Shown one piece after another: positions 1 through 9,904 of a DNA stretch of 45,744 bases (positions within the stretch are counted from its first letter, which is position 1; each line of letters opens with the position of its first letter). Made by a program: the position numbers and the translations under genes. The DNA comes from Campylobacter concisus (GTDB lineage Bacteria > Campylobacterota > Campylobacteria > Campylobacterales > Campylobacteraceae). Below the pieces are notes generated by a model. It saw nothing but the letters and a program-made list of their open reading frames with translations. It was not told where the DNA came from and made no database searches. The stretch is from NCBI GenBank assembly GCA_002092835.1, contig LVWL01000021.1, positions 1 through 45,744 on the forward strand. The letters are read 5' to 3'.

Positions 1-242
1 CCACTTTCTCGAACGGCAATTAGTAAATTTAGCACCTCAAAACAGCTTCGATATTCTCTAAAAAGCGTGAAAATATCTGTTTTCAAATCTTTTGAACCAA
101 GCAAAGAATTTAAAGCATTAAGTTTGATAGCGACCTTCGCAAGGTTCTTAGAACATTTTTCAAAATCACAAAAGTAGCCAAGTGTAGCATTTGTCTCTTT
201 TAAACTTGCCATAAATTCATCAAAAGGAGTTATATTATTCAT
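1..242 (-). CDS. DpnII/MboI-like type II restriction endonuclease, N-terminal part (runs off left edge)
   Basis: An open frame starts with ATG at 242 and runs without a stop to base 1, giving about 80 residues of a longer protein. The start has a good ribosome site (AAGG, six bases upstream) lying inside the preceding gene, which it overlaps by 8 bases. The N-terminus (FDEF, then GYFCDFEK, then ALNSLLGSKD, then LLIAVRES) matches what I remember of DpnII/MboI endonucleases, which cut unmethylated GATC and act beside Dam-type methylases. No methylase gene is visible and it would be expected to the left. The catalytic PD-(D/E)XK core lies beyond the edge, so activity cannot be judged. Family assignment is from memory of the family sequence; fairly confident. 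Confidence 0.8.
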   Translation of the reverse strand, partial: MNNITPFDEFMASLKETNATLGYFCDFEKCSKNLAKVAIKLNALNSLLGSKDLKTDIFTLFREYRSCFEVLNLLIAVRES

Positions 243-435
243 TTTTTACCTTGATCTTTTGGCTTACTTGTGGACAAGATTTAAATTTCACCTCAGTAAA
301 ATCATCAGCTCCAAGCACGATCTCGCTCTTTTCATAAGCCTTTTTGGCGATCTTACATGCCTCATGCTGATCTTTTGCTTTAAACTTTATTTTTTTACTT
401 AAAATTTCAGTTATCTCAACTTCAAATTCACTCAT
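235..435 (-). CDS. DpnD/PcfM-like small protein of the restriction cluster
   Basis: A 66-residue acidic/basic protein with no membrane segment or cysteine pair. It opens with FEVEITEILSKKI, continues with an amphipathic helix (HEACKIAKKAYEKSEIVL) and then DDFTEVKF, the pattern of DpnD/PcfM-like domains. DpnD was first named from the pneumococcal DpnI locus and its function is unknown. The ATG at 435 overlaps the stop of the upstream gene by one base, with GGGGA four bases before it, and its 3' end overlaps the endonuclease start by 8 bases. Translation of the three genes is therefore probably coupled. The position between an HTH protein and a GATC-type nuclease suggests a helper or regulator of restriction; that role is inference. 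Confidence 0.65.
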   Translation of the reverse strand: MSEFEVEITEILSKKIKFKAKDQHEACKIAKKAYEKSEIVLGADDFTEVKFKSCPQVSQKIKVKNE

Positions 436-1148
436 TAAATCCCCATTTTTATAAATGCTTGCTCACTCTCTCTTTCAAGCTGCCTTGATATATCTTCGTA
501 ACTAGCAAATTTTACCTTTTGAGCTATCTGCTCGTAGATGCTAGCTCTCAAAACGCTTTCATACTCTCTTTCCCTCTTTTTGTCTGCGACTATAAACATC
601 CTAGCATTAAAGTCTTGAAGCTCAAAAAATTTATTTAGTGAATTTTTAAAGTCTGTACTATGTTCAACTTCGTAAAACGAGTTTGGCAAATTTCTTTCGT
701 TAAACCATATTGCATCTATTGTTTTTGCTCTTTTAACGATATCTTCATAACTAAATTTATATATCTCACTCAAGCTCGCAAGCTCGCAAAGTTTCTTATC
801 TGATTTATAAATTTTGTTCTTATCTTGAGCTGGGATGAATGTTTGAAAATGTCTTAAATTTCCTATCTCAACGATAACGCCTTGAAAATAAGAATGTGTA
901 AATTTCTCATTTTGCTCACTCTTACTATCGCCTGTTTTGGCTAAATTTTTATCTCTGAACTCACAAAGCCCCCAAAGTCCGGCTCTGATCTTATAAAATT
1001 CTTTATTGGTCTGTACTATCCGTCTTATGCTAGCAAATGGAGTTTTACTACCCCAAGTGCTAACATCAGTTTTATGATAAAGATCAAAAAGCGTTGCCAT
1101 GCCACCAAGGCTAGCTAACGCTTCTACTACGCACTCTTTTTGGTTCAT
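435..1148 (-). CDS. Restriction-associated protein: winged helix (HARE-HTH-like) plus possible PD-(D/E)XK-type core
   Basis: 237 residues. Residues 1-65 read as a winged helix of the HARE-HTH type found in restriction enzymes, ending in the wing [14 protein letters not shown]. Residues 85-225 contain TIDAIWF (D145) followed by [10 protein letters not shown] (E160, E162), a D...E-x-E arrangement seen in PD-(D/E)XK-like proteins of defence loci, although the usual lysine is glutamate here. A C-terminal RxSIYEQI segment resembles the same group. I do not recognise a named family. The start ATG overlaps the carB stop (ATGA), and the gene's own stop overlaps the next start. It may be a second nuclease, a DNA-binding partner of the DpnII-like enzyme or a controller. 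Fold assignment is by eye. Confidence 0.6.
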   Translation of the reverse strand: MNQKECVVEALASLGGMATLFDLYHKTDVSTWGSKTPFASIRRIVQTNKEFYKIRAGLWGLCEFRDKNLAKTGDSKSEQNEKFTHSYFQGVIVEIGNLRHFQTFIPAQDKNKIYKSDKKLCELASLSEIYKFSYEDIVKRAKTIDAIWFNERNLPNSFYEVEHSTDFKNSLNKFFELQDFNARMFIVADKKREREYESVLRASIYEQIAQKVKFASYEDISRQLERESEQAFIKMGI

Positions 1149-4100
1149 TTCTCGCTTAGATACTCTTGCAAGCTTTTTACTTCAAGTGCTTTGCCTGTTT
1201 GTACCGAGCTTAGCGACTTAGCGGCTGCAAGTGCTGCGCGGATCGTTGTAAAGTAAGGAATTTTAAATCTAAGCACGTTTTGACGGATCTTTTTGCCATC
1301 ATCCACGCTTGATTTTGTATCGCTTGTATTTATAACAAGTGCGATATCGCCGTTTTTGAGCCTATCTTCGACGTTTGGTCTGCCCTCGCTTATCTTATAG
1401 ACAAACTCGGCCTCCACACCAGCCTCGCTTAAAATTTTATGTGTACCACCAGTTGCTATGATGCTAAAGCCAAGCGCTATTAGCTCTCTTGCAAAGTCTG
1501 GCGCGTAAGATTTATCAGCGTCAGCTAGCGTTAAAAAGACCCTACCCTTGCTTGGTAAAGTGTTGCTAGCAGCGATCTGACTCTTTGCAAATGAGCTTGC
1601 AAAGTCGTGGCTAATACCCATGACCTCGCCAGTGCTTTTCATCTCAGGGCCAAGGATGAGATCGGCGCCACTTAGCTTGTTAAATGGCAATACACACTCT
1701 TTTACACAAATATGCGAGCTAACGCGTGGTTTTAGGATGTCGCCGTCCTCATAAACAACTTTGTAATCATCATAAAATTTAAGCGCCTCACGTAAATTTC
1801 CCTGCCACATGACTCTTGTTGCCACCTTTGCCATAGGCACGCCAGTGGCCTTACTCACAAACGGCACGGTCCTGCTCGCGCGAGGATTTACCTCGATCAT
1901 ATAAAGCTCGTTTTCATAGATGGCAAACTGGATATTCATAAGGCCAATGACGCCTAAATTTAGTGCGATATCTCTGGTTTGCTTCTCTACCTTTTTTATC
2001 ATTTCTTCGCTTAAACTCATCGGTGGCAGTATGCAAGCCGAGTCGCCAGAGTGAATTCCAGCCTCCTCGATGTGCTCCATTATAGCACCTATATAGACCT
2101 CTTTGCCGTCACATATCGCATCTACGTCGAGCTCTTTTGCATCTTGTAAAAATTTATCAAGTAGCACTGGCGAGTGGTTACTAACCTTTACCGCTTCACT
2201 CATATACTCTTTTAGCTCGCTCTCGTTGTGTACCCTTCTCATCGCCCTACCGCCAAGGACGTAGCTTGGGCGAACAAGCACTGGATAGCCAATAGTTGCG
2301 GCCTTTTGTAAGGCTTCCTCTAAGCTAGTGGCGGTGTCATTTTTAGGCTGAAGAACGCCTATTTTATTTATAAATTCGCTAAACTTCTTTCTATCTTCGG
2401 CCACATCGATCACTCTTGCAGTTGTTCCGATGATCTTAGCACCGATCACGCTTAGGCGTTTTGCAAATTTAAGTGGAGTTTGGCCGCCAAAATGCACGAT
2501 CACCCCGTCTGGCTTTTCGCGCTCGATGACTGCTCTAACATGCTCAAAATCGATCGGCTCAAAATATAAAATATCGCTCGTGTCGTAGTCGGTTGAGACG
2601 GTTTCTGGGTTGCAGTTGTACATTATCGTTTTTATGCCAAGGTCTCTTAAAGCGTAGCTTGCATGCACGCAGCAGTAGTCAAACTCTATGCCCTGGCCGA
2701 TCCTGTTTGGACCGCCACCTATTATCATCACCTTTTTAGCCTCTTTTGCTAGCTCTTTTTTAGGAAATTTAGTGATATTTGTGGTTGAGTAAAGATACGG
2801 CGTTAGCGCCTTAAATTCGCCTGCACAAGTATCGACCTCGTTATATTCAAGCTCGATGCCAAGCTTTTGCCTAGCAAAATAGATATCATTTTGGCTAAGC
2901 TCAAGATCGTCTTTTTCATTTATAAGCACGGCTATCATCTTGTCTGAAAAGCCCATGCTTTTGGCCTCTCGAAGTAGCTCTTCGTTGTTTAAGATATCCA
3001 TATCGATCTTATCTTCAAATTTAACTATCTCGTAAATTTGCTCTAAAAACCAAGGATCGATTTTGCTAAACTCATACACCTCAGCCACGCTAAATCCATC
3101 TCTAAAGGCTTGTGCTAGATATAAAATTCTTCTCTCATTTGCATTTCTGATGCCATAAATCAAAGCGTTTTTCTCTAGGCTAAGGCTGCTAAATCCGCAA
3201 AGATCGCGCTCTAGGCTACAAAGCGCCTTTTGAATACTCTCTTTAAACGTCCTGCCTATCGCCATGACCTCGCCAACTGACTTCATCGCAGTGCCTAGAT
3301 ATGGGTTTGATCCTGGGAATTTCTCAAATGTAAAACGTGGAATTTTTGTCACGATGTAGTCGATCACCGGCTCAAAGCTAGCAGGCGTACCTGTGATGTC
3401 GTTTTTAATCTCATCTAGACTAAAACCAACTGCAAGCAGTGTCGCGACTTTTGCGATAGGATAACCAGTAGCCTTACTTGCAAGGGCTGAGCTTCGACTA
3501 ACACGTGGGTTCATCTCGATAACGATCATGCGGCCACTTTTTGGGTCTATGGCAAACTGCACGTTGCTGCCGCCAGTATCAACGCCGATCTCGCGAAGTA
3601 TGGCAAAGCTAGCGTCACGCATAGCTTGATACTCTTTATCTGTGAGTGTGAGTGCTGGTGCGACCGTGATACTATCGCCTGTATGCACGCCCATTGGGTC
3701 GAAATTTTCGATTGAGCAGACGATGATACAGTTGTCATTTCTATCTCTAATGACCTCCATCTCGTACTCTTTCCAGCCAAGCAAGCTCTCTTCTATCAAA
3801 ATTTCATGTATCGGGCTTGCGTCAAGGCCAGTATTGGCTAGCTCTTTAAACTCGTCCATATTGTAAGCCACGCCACTTCCTGCGCCACCGAGCGTATAGC
3901 TAGCTCTTATGATGAGCGGAAAGCCTATTTCGTTTGCCGCATTTAGCGCATCATCCATATTGTAAGCATATCTACTCTCAGGCAGGTCCATGCCGATCTT
4001 TTGCATGGTCGCTTTAAAAATTTGTCTATCTTCGCCTTTTTTTATCGCTTCTGGGTTTGCACCAAGAAATTTGACATCCTTTAAAAGTCCGCTCTCAAAG

Positions 4101-4405
4101 ACCTCCATAGCGGCATTTAGCGCTACTTGTCCGCCCATCGTTGGCAAGATGGCATCAATATTTTCTTTTTCGATAATCTTTAAAATGCTATCTTTTGTGA
4201 TCGGCTCTATATACGTTGCGTCGGCGAAATTTGGGTCAGTCATGATGGTGGCTGGGTTTGAGTTGATAAGCACTACGCGGTATCCAAGCTCTTTTAGCGT
4301 CTTGGCTGCTTGTGTGCCTGAGTAGTCAAATTCGCAGGCTTGACCGATGACGATAGGGCCTGAGCCGATTAGCAAAATGGTATTTATGTCTGTTCTTTTT
4401 GGCAT
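1145..4405 (-). CDS. carB: Carbamoyl-phosphate synthase large subunit
   Basis: Makes carbamoyl phosphate from bicarbonate, ammonia (supplied by CarA) and two ATP, for pyrimidine and arginine synthesis in the cytoplasm. The 1086-residue length is normal. There are two homologous ATP-grasp halves: the first opens with [21 protein letters not shown], the second with [20 protein letters not shown] near residue 550, and a methylglyoxal-synthase-like allosteric domain ([13 protein letters not shown]) closes the protein. Two ATGs lie side by side at 4408 and 4405. The second is chosen because the family starts MPKRTD and AAGGA is better spaced from it. It overlaps the mreC stop. CarA is not in the window. 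The 3' end overlaps the restriction gene start by four bases, which is unusual for a core gene. Confidence 0.97.
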   Translation of the reverse strand: MPKRTDINTILLIGSGPIVIGQACEFDYSGTQAAKTLKELGYRVVLINSNPATIMTDPNFADATYIEPITKDSILKIIEKENIDAILPTMGGQVALNAAMEVFESGLLKDVKFLGANPEAIKKGEDRQIFKATMQKIGMDLPESRYAYNMDDALNAANEIGFPLIIRASYTLGGAGSGVAYNMDEFKELANTGLDASPIHEILIEESLLGWKEYEMEVIRDRNDNCIIVCSIENFDPMGVHTGDSITVAPALTLTDKEYQAMRDASFAILREIGVDTGGSNVQFAIDPKSGRMIVIEMNPRVSRSSALASKATGYPIAKVATLLAVGFSLDEIKNDITGTPASFEPVIDYIVTKIPRFTFEKFPGSNPYLGTAMKSVGEVMAIGRTFKESIQKALCSLERDLCGFSSLSLEKNALIYGIRNANERRILYLAQAFRDGFSVAEVYEFSKIDPWFLEQIYEIVKFEDKIDMDILNNEELLREAKSMGFSDKMIAVLINEKDDLELSQNDIYFARQKLGIELEYNEVDTCAGEFKALTPYLYSTTNITKFPKKELAKEAKKVMIIGGGPNRIGQGIEFDYCCVHASYALRDLGIKTIMYNCNPETVSTDYDTSDILYFEPIDFEHVRAVIEREKPDGVIVHFGGQTPLKFAKRLSVIGAKIIGTTARVIDVAEDRKKFSEFINKIGVLQPKNDTATSLEEALQKAATIGYPVLVRPSYVLGGRAMRRVHNESELKEYMSEAVKVSNHSPVLLDKFLQDAKELDVDAICDGKEVYIGAIMEHIEEAGIHSGDSACILPPMSLSEEMIKKVEKQTRDIALNLGVIGLMNIQFAIYENELYMIEVNPRASRTVPFVSKATGVPMAKVATRVMWQGNLREALKFYDDYKVVYEDGDILKPRVSSHICVKECVLPFNKLSGADLILGPEMKSTGEVMGISHDFASSFAKSQIAASNTLPSKGRVFLTLADADKSYAPDFARELIALGFSIIATGGTHKILSEAGVEAEFVYKISEGRPNVEDRLKNGDIALVINTSDTKSSVDDGKKIRQNVLRFKIPYFTTIRAALAAAKSLSSVQTGKALEVKSLQEYLSEK

Positions 4406-5160
4406 CATTTTTCCTTTGTTACAACGTATAGATAGTTTGGTATGTTTAGCTTTGCATAGGGCTCAACTATCACACTTTGATAGGAGCTCTCTTTTAAAAT
4501 TTTACTCACGCGCCCTACTGGCACCCCACTAAAAAATATCCCGTCAAGCCCGCTCGTAAAGACCTCGTCGCCCTCTTTTGGGCTGAGCCATTGTGGGATA
4601 AATTTCACCATTATTTGGCCTTGATTTCCATGTGCGACGCCTGGAATTTTGTCATTTCCTATATAAACTGCAAATATACTTTTTGGGTCATTTTGCAAGT
4701 AAGCTAGTGGCTTACCATCTTTTGCAATGACGATACCAGCGCTATTTCCTTGATAGATAAGCCCGTAAATTTTATTTGGGTCATATCCTTCAAACTCACT
4801 TATCCAAATTTTATTATAATCCCCAATATGCACGTAGCTAAGCCCTTTTACAAGCTTTACAGCTGGGGCATAGGCAGTTGAGTTTTTATCTTTTAAAATT
4901 TGATTTAGCTCGTTCGCAAAAGTAGAAAGAAGCGTGGCTGAGCGCTCTAGCTCTTCATTTTGCGCTCTTAGTTTTTCTATCTCACTAGCCTGCCTAAAAT
5001 ACTCGTTTATATAGTCTTTCACGCTTTTAGCAAAATTGTCGTATGAATTTGTAGCATAGTTACTAAACCCGATAGAAAGATTACTTAAAATTTCTCCCTT
5101 GAAAACTGAGGCCGTAGCAAGCAATGCTATAAAAACAAAAAGAACAATCTTACTCTTCAT
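4405..5160 (-). CDS. mreC: Rod shape-determining protein MreC
   Basis: Inner-membrane scaffold that links MreB filaments to periplasmic wall synthases during cell elongation. The 251-residue protein has one N-terminal membrane segment (about residues 4-20), a coiled-coil stretch rich in E, L and K (about 35-90) and a beta-rich periplasmic domain with the family-like pattern [19 protein letters not shown] near residue 205. Its start overlaps the mreB stop by 11 bases and its stop overlaps the carB start, so the three are probably one transcript. MreD is not visible here. Confidence 0.93.
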   Translation of the reverse strand: MKSKIVLFVFIALLATASVFKGEILSNLSIGFSNYATNSYDNFAKSVKDYINEYFRQASEIEKLRAQNEELERSATLLSTFANELNQILKDKNSTAYAPAVKLVKGLSYVHIGDYNKIWISEFEGYDPNKIYGLIYQGNSAGIVIAKDGKPLAYLQNDPKSIFAVYIGNDKIPGVAHGNQGQIMVKFIPQWLSPKEGDEVFTSGLDGIFFSGVPVGRVSKILKESSYQSVIVEPYAKLNIPNYLYVVTKEK

Positions 5161-6187
5161 TTGTCAGCTGTTGTAAAAGCCCAATCTCTTCAAGTGCCTT
5201 GCCCGTTCCTCTAGCAACCGCGAGAAGTGGCTCATCTGCCACAAAAACTGGAAGTTTAACGATATCAGATAAAAATTTATCAAGTCCCCTAATAAGAGCA
5301 CCGCCGCCAGTTAGCACGATACCAGTCTCCACGATATCGCCAGCAAGATCAGGTGGCATCATTTCAAGTACAGTTTTAAGCGCATCTGCAATCTCTTTTA
5401 GTGGCTCTCTCATCGCCTCTCTCACATCTTCGCTAGTTAGCTCAACTCTACTTAAAAGACCACTTACCTGGTCGCGACCTTTTACCACTACGCTTAGCTC
5501 TTTTTCAAGCTGCACGGCAGAACCTACGGCAATCTTTATCTCCTCGCCAGTTCGCTCGCCTATTAGTAGGTTATATTTCTCTTTTATGTAATTAACAATG
5601 CTAATATCAATCTTATCGCCAGCTGTGCGGATTGATTTTGAGATGACTAGACCACCAAGCGAGACAACACCTATCTCAGTCGTACCACCACCGATATCAA
5701 CTACTAGGTTACCTTGTGGCTCACGAACTGGTAAATTTGCGCCAATCGCTGCTGCCATAGGCTCTTCTATCAAAAATACCTCTCTTGCACCAGCACTTAA
5801 GGCACTTTCTCTAACGGCCTTTCTTTCAACCTGAGTTAGTCCATAAGGAACCGAGATGATGATTCTTGGGCGTAAAAAGCTTTTTCTTTTATGAGTCTTT
5901 TCTATAAAATAGCGTATCATACGCTCAGTCATATCAAAATCCGCAATAACACCATCTCTCATCGGCCTTATCGCCTCAATATCGCCTGGAGTTTTTCCTA
6001 CCATCTCTTTTGCAGCATGTCCGACTGCTAAAATTTTTTGCTTGCCATATTTTTCACGCCTTACTGCAACAACAGAAGGCTCGTTTATTATTATGCCTTT
6101 ATCTTTTACCAAAACAAGTGTATTTGCCGTACCTAGATCTATGCCCATATCACTTGAGAAAAAACCTATAACCTGATCTAAAAACAT
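5150..6187 (-). CDS. mreB: Rod shape-determining protein MreB, bacterial actin
   Basis: Forms membrane-bound filaments that direct lateral peptidoglycan synthesis. 345 residues, the normal length. The actin-fold phosphate loops are visible: MGIDLGTANTLV near residue 14 and VVDIGGGTTEIGVVS near 165, then the adenosine motif IVLTGGGALIRGLDKF near 290. The gene sits between clpX (9-base gap) and mreC (overlap). The N-terminal MFLDQVIGFF could serve as a hydrophobic membrane-binding helix. A RodZ-like partner is encoded at 32580-33521. Confidence 0.97.
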   Translation of the reverse strand: MFLDQVIGFFSSDMGIDLGTANTLVLVKDKGIIINEPSVVAVRREKYGKQKILAVGHAAKEMVGKTPGDIEAIRPMRDGVIADFDMTERMIRYFIEKTHKRKSFLRPRIIISVPYGLTQVERKAVRESALSAGAREVFLIEEPMAAAIGANLPVREPQGNLVVDIGGGTTEIGVVSLGGLVISKSIRTAGDKIDISIVNYIKEKYNLLIGERTGEEIKIAVGSAVQLEKELSVVVKGRDQVSGLLSRVELTSEDVREAMREPLKEIADALKTVLEMMPPDLAGDIVETGIVLTGGGALIRGLDKFLSDIVKLPVFVADEPLLAVARGTGKALEEIGLLQQLTNEE

Positions 6188-6196
6188 CTATTTCCT

Positions 6197-7429
6197 TTAC
6201 GCTATTTTCTTATCGTGCTTTATTAAAATTGGCTTTGCCTTATCTTTTACAGTCTCTTTTGAGATAACAATATCATACTCTTTTAACTCTGGTAGCTCAT
6301 ACATTATGTCTGTCATAAGCTCTTCCATTATACTTCTAAGCCCTCTGGCTCCAGTCTTTCGCTCGATAGCCAGACTTGCTATCTCTTCAAGTGCCTCATC
6401 ATCAAATTTAAGTGTAGCACCGTCAATCGCACAAAGCTTTTGGTATTGTTTTAATATCGCATTTTTTGGCTCAGTTAAAATTTTTACCATATCTTCTTTT
6501 GTTATCTCGTTTAAAGTAGCCACCACGTGAAGTCTGCCAATGAGCTCTGGGATGAGGCCATATCTTACAAGATCGTCTGGCTCAAGTTGGCTTAGTAAAT
6601 TTTCTTTTTCGTTTTTACCACGTTTTTCTTGGTTAAATCCGAGTACGTTTTTACCAACTCTTCTCTCGATAATATCAAGAAGTCCGTCAAATGCACCACC
6701 GCAAACAAATAAAATATTTGTCGTATCTATCTGGATGAAGTCTTGGTTTGGATGTTTTCTGCCACCTTTTGGTGGGATGTTTACGACGCTACCTTCGATG
6801 ATCTTTAAAAGCGCTTGTTGTACGCCCTCACCTGAGACATCTCTTGTGATACTTCTATTTTCACTCATTCTAGCGATCTTATCGATCTCATCGACAAAGA
6901 CAATACCTTGCTCCGCCTTTTTAACATCGCCATTTGCAGCTTGTAAAAGCCTAGTAAGGATATTTTCAACGTCCTCACCGACATATCCAGCCTCAGTTAG
7001 GCTTGTGGCATCACAAATTGCGATAGGCACATCTAAAAATCTCGCTAAAGTTTGAGCCATCAACGTCTTGCCGCTTCCAGTTGGGCCAACAAGCAAGATG
7101 TTTGATTTTGAAATTTCAGTATCGTCTTTGATGTCACTTTGTTTAAAAATTCTCTTATAGTGGTTATATACGCCGACACTAAAGACCTTTTTAGCCCTGT
7201 CTTGACCGATCACGTAGTTATCAAGTACCGCTTTTAACTCCTTTGGTGTGAGCTTTTGATACTCTATCGTTTCGCCGTTTTTACTCTCTTCTACGCTAGT
7301 ATCTCCATGTATCATATCGTATGCAGCAGCGATACAATACTCGCATATATAGGCATTTCCTTCGATATCAGCGAGTAATCTTCTCTCGGCAGACTCTGCC
7401 TCTCCACAAAAATTACACTTTCTAGCCAT
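6197..7429 (-). CDS. clpX: ATP-dependent Clp protease ATP-binding subunit ClpX
   Basis: AAA+ unfoldase that feeds substrates into ClpP. 410 residues. The N-terminal zinc-binding domain has cysteines 5, 8, 29 and 32. Walker A is GPTGSGKT at 115-122, Walker B contains [11 protein letters not shown], and the pore/sensor region includes [15 protein letters not shown]. The C-terminal small domain contains [12 protein letters not shown]. The ATG overlaps the lpxA stop by one base. ClpP is not in the window. Confidence 0.97.
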   Translation of the reverse strand: MARKCNFCGEAESAERRLLADIEGNAYICEYCIAAAYDMIHGDTSVEESKNGETIEYQKLTPKELKAVLDNYVIGQDRAKKVFSVGVYNHYKRIFKQSDIKDDTEISKSNILLVGPTGSGKTLMAQTLARFLDVPIAICDATSLTEAGYVGEDVENILTRLLQAANGDVKKAEQGIVFVDEIDKIARMSENRSITRDVSGEGVQQALLKIIEGSVVNIPPKGGRKHPNQDFIQIDTTNILFVCGGAFDGLLDIIERRVGKNVLGFNQEKRGKNEKENLLSQLEPDDLVRYGLIPELIGRLHVVATLNEITKEDMVKILTEPKNAILKQYQKLCAIDGATLKFDDEALEEIASLAIERKTGARGLRSIMEELMTDIMYELPELKEYDIVISKETVKDKAKPILIKHDKKIA

Positions 7430-8217
7430 TAATCTCTTCCTTTTGCAAGCGGAATTCCTCTTGTCGTTTCTAATATAAATTTACACATTTTTTTTACGTT
7501 TTCATCGCTGGTTTTTGCTATTAGCTCGTTTGCTTGATCTTTTAGGCTAATGCCTTGATTAAACAAAAATTTATAAGCGCGAACTAGCTCCTCAACTTGC
7601 TCTTTATCAAATCTGCGTCTAATGCCAACCAAATTTAAGCTTCTTATATAAGCCCTGTTGCCCTCAGCTAGGCAAAATGGCACTACATCTTGGCTAAGCG
7701 CGCTTGCACCTGCGATCATGCAGCTTTCCCCTACTCTAACAAACTGATGAATAGGCGTAAGACCGCCCACAACAGCATAATCACCAAGCTCGACGTGGCC
7801 TGCTAGAGTTGCGTTATTTGCCAAAATGACGTTGTTGCCTATTATGCAGTCGTGTGCGATGTGAGAGTAGGCCATGATAAAGGCATTATCACCGATCCTT
7901 GTTATACCATCGCCTTTGTGCGTGCCTGAGTTTATTGTGCAAAACTCACGTATAGTTGCGTGCTCACCGATAATGACACCGGTATCGACCTCATCTTTAT
8001 AACTGATATCTTGTGGGATATCGCCCACGATCGCGTAGCTAAATACACGAGAGTTGTCGCCGATCTTAGTCTTGCCAAGCACCCTTGCGCCTTGCTTTAT
8101 CGTGACGTTATTACCAAGGACTGCATCTTTGCTAACAAATGCGTAAGCCTCGATGTTTGCGTCATCTCCGATTATCGCTCCATCTTCTATTACAGCTGTT
8201 TTGTGGATGTTTTTCAT
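7429..8217 (-). CDS. lpxA: Acyl-ACP--UDP-N-acetylglucosamine O-acyltransferase
   Basis: First enzyme of lipid A synthesis: transfers a hydroxyacyl chain from ACP to UDP-GlcNAc in the cytoplasm. 262 residues. The left-handed beta-helix hexapeptide repeats run to about residue 190, followed by a helical C-terminal domain. The catalytic histidine is probably H122 in SHIAHDC. It follows fabZ, which supplies related acyl chains, as is usual in Gram-negative bacteria. Its stop overlaps the clpX start by one base. Confidence 0.96.
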   Translation of the reverse strand: MKNIHKTAVIEDGAIIGDDANIEAYAFVSKDAVLGNNVTIKQGARVLGKTKIGDNSRVFSYAIVGDIPQDISYKDEVDTGVIIGEHATIREFCTINSGTHKGDGITRIGDNAFIMAYSHIAHDCIIGNNVILANNATLAGHVELGDYAVVGGLTPIHQFVRVGESCMIAGASALSQDVVPFCLAEGNRAYIRSLNLVGIRRRFDKEQVEELVRAYKFLFNQGISLKDQANELIAKTSDENVKKMCKFILETTRGIPLAKGRD

Positions 8218-8243
8218 TGTTTCTCTTTTTCTTAAGCAAAAGC

Positions 8244-8690
8244 CTATTTATCGACTATCATCGCTTTTAGTTCAGCCTCGGCGCATAGCACATCATCAAC
8301 ATATGCTTTGCCCTCGAGCACCCAGATATTTCCTTTGTGTTTTAGCACATTTAGTCTATACTCTAGCCTATCTCCAGGACGGACTGGATGGCGAAATTTT
8401 GCTCCGTCTATGCTCATAAAATAGACTACTTTATTCTCGATACCAGCTTGATGCTCATCACTCATGCTCTTAAAAGCTAGCACGCCGCCAGCTTGTGCCA
8501 TGCCTTCGATTATCATAACGCCAGGATATATCGGATGGCCCGGGAAGTGTCCCTGAAATATCGGCTCGCCAATGGTTACATTTTTATAAGCCACGATATT
8601 CTTAGCTGGCTCTAGCTTAACAACTCTATCTATAAGTAAAAATGGAAATCTATGTGGGAGAATTTTTTGAATTTCTACGACGTCTATCAC
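8244..8690 (-). CDS. fabZ: 3-hydroxyacyl-ACP dehydratase FabZ
   Basis: Hot-dog fold dehydratase of fatty acid elongation. 148 residues. The active-site pair H48 (in GHFPGHP) and E62 (in [10 protein letters not shown]) and the N-terminal motif [13 protein letters not shown] are all present. The start is GTG at 8690, preceded by AAGG with a seven-base spacer. It is the first gene of the fabZ-lpxA-clpX-mreB-mreC-carB run and leads straight into lipid A synthesis. Confidence 0.96.
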   Translation of the reverse strand: MIDVVEIQKILPHRFPFLLIDRVVKLEPAKNIVAYKNVTIGEPIFQGHFPGHPIYPGVMIIEGMAQAGGVLAFKSMSDEHQAGIENKVVYFMSIDGAKFRHPVRPGDRLEYRLNVLKHKGNIWVLEGKAYVDDVLCAEAELKAMIVDK

Positions 8691-8721
8691 GTTTTAGCCT
8701 TAGTAATGTAAATTTGTGGCG

Positions 8722-8727
8722 ATTGTA
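8722..8727 (-). promoter_or_regulatory. Possible -10 box upstream of fabZ
   Basis: On the minus strand the sequence reads TACAAT inside GTTACAATCGCC, about 32 bases before the fabZ GTG. Upstream there is a T-rich stretch, as is common in Campylobacter promoters, which rarely have a clear -35. It is the only good candidate in the 111-base gap before fabZ. Pattern by eye only. Confidence 0.35.
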
Positions 8728-8801
8728 ACAAATTTATACTAAGAAAAAAATTATTAGCCTCTTTTAAAAATCTCTGAAATTTAGCTTTGATTAATTTAAA
8801 T

Positions 8802-9878
8802 TTAGTGCTCTAAAACCAAAATTTCTTCGCTGTCGTTGTAAAAAAGAGCCTTTGCGTAAATTTCGTAGCTGCCCTTTTTGACCTCGTCTAAGATGATGAT
8901 AGGATTTTGCGAAAACTCCCCGCTTATATCACGGCGAAATTTCATCTCAGCGCCAAGCTTAAGTGGCATTTTGCAAAGCTCATCAACGCTTTTAAATTTG
9001 CTATTTGTAAATTTATTAAAGCGCTCTATGCTCATAAATATCGCGCCCTCTTTTAGCTCATCGTCCATTTCGCAGTCACGCTCCACATTAAGCTTTAAAT
9101 TCTCTCTTTTAAAGCCAGAGTAGAGCAGAAAGTAGCTTGGCACCACAACTCCATTAAATTTAACACTAGCGCGCAAAAGTCTGTAGTTTAAAAATCGCCT
9201 CCTAAAAAGGTGAAATTTCTCCCCCTTTGCCTCGCACTCGCGCACCTTTTTGTAAAGCTCAAGTCTTGCCTCTATGCTACCATAAAGAGCCCTTGCGTGA
9301 ACCTCACTCATCAGCTCACTTTGAGGCAAATTTTGCGAGTCTCGCTGTTTTTTTAGCGCAAAGACGCAGCCGCAGTAGTTTTGGTGGTAGAGCTTGTCTT
9401 TTTTAGCGAGGATAAACTGCTCGCTTGTTCCACCATTTTTTCTATAATCAACTGCAACAGCCTCCAAATTTGAGCCAGCCACCGCCTCATCAAGCGCCTT
9501 TTTAAGCTGAGAAAAGTCCTTTTTTGGACTCATCAAGAGTGTCGTTGTGATCTTACTAAGACCTAGTTTGAGCGCTTTTTTGGCAGAGTCTGCCATACGA
9601 AAATCAAAGCAGTATTCGCACCTTTTGCCCTTTTCTGGCTCATCTTCAAGTCCTTTTGTGCCACCAAGCCACGCTTCATAATCGTATTCACCACATAAAA
9701 GCTTGATGCCTAGCTTCTCGCAGCTTCGCTTCACGTCCTCAAAACGCAGTAGAAATTCGCTATATGGATGTATGTTTGGATCATAAAAATAGCCTACTAT
9801 TCGCTCGTTTGGGAAGTCTTTTCGTAGGCGCTGTAAAAAGTAGTGGCTATCGACCGAGCAGCAGATATGAACTAGCAA
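8802..9878 (-). CDS. queH: Epoxyqueuosine reductase QueH, with long C-terminal extension
   Basis: Catalyses the last step of queuosine formation in tRNA (epoxyqueuosine to queuosine). 358 residues. The family signature is present: adjacent cysteines C6-C7 in HICCSVDSH, the pair C87/C90 in KRCEYCFDFRM, and the cluster/ATP-region segments TTTLLMSPKKD and YCGCVFALKKQ. The core ends near residue 185, so about 170 residues form an extra C-terminal domain of unknown role. The start is TTG at 9878. It is chosen because an in-frame stop lies 24 bases upstream and AAAAGG sits six bases before it. The gene follows the nik operon by 26 bases. queD and queE lie at 36667-38003. Confidence 0.85.
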   Translation of the reverse strand: MLVHICCSVDSHYFLQRLRKDFPNERIVGYFYDPNIHPYSEFLLRFEDVKRSCEKLGIKLLCGEYDYEAWLGGTKGLEDEPEKGKRCEYCFDFRMADSAKKALKLGLSKITTTLLMSPKKDFSQLKKALDEAVAGSNLEAVAVDYRKNGGTSEQFILAKKDKLYHQNYCGCVFALKKQRDSQNLPQSELMSEVHARALYGSIEARLELYKKVRECEAKGEKFHLFRRRFLNYRLLRASVKFNGVVVPSYFLLYSGFKRENLKLNVERDCEMDDELKEGAIFMSIERFNKFTNSKFKSVDELCKMPLKLGAEMKFRRDISGEFSQNPIIILDEVKKGSYEIYAKALFYNDSEEILVLEH

Positions 9879-9898
9879 ATTTGACCTTTTTTGCTTGC

Positions 9899-9904
9899 AT
9901 TATA
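9899..9904 (-). promoter_or_regulatory. Possible -10 box for queH
   Basis: Minus strand reads GATATAATGC with a perfect TATAAT, next to the stop of the preceding ATPase gene and about 20 bases before the queH TTG start. If used, the leader would be very short, about 14 bases, yet still include the AAAAGG ribosome site. Read-through from the nik operon is the alternative. Confidence 0.35.
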
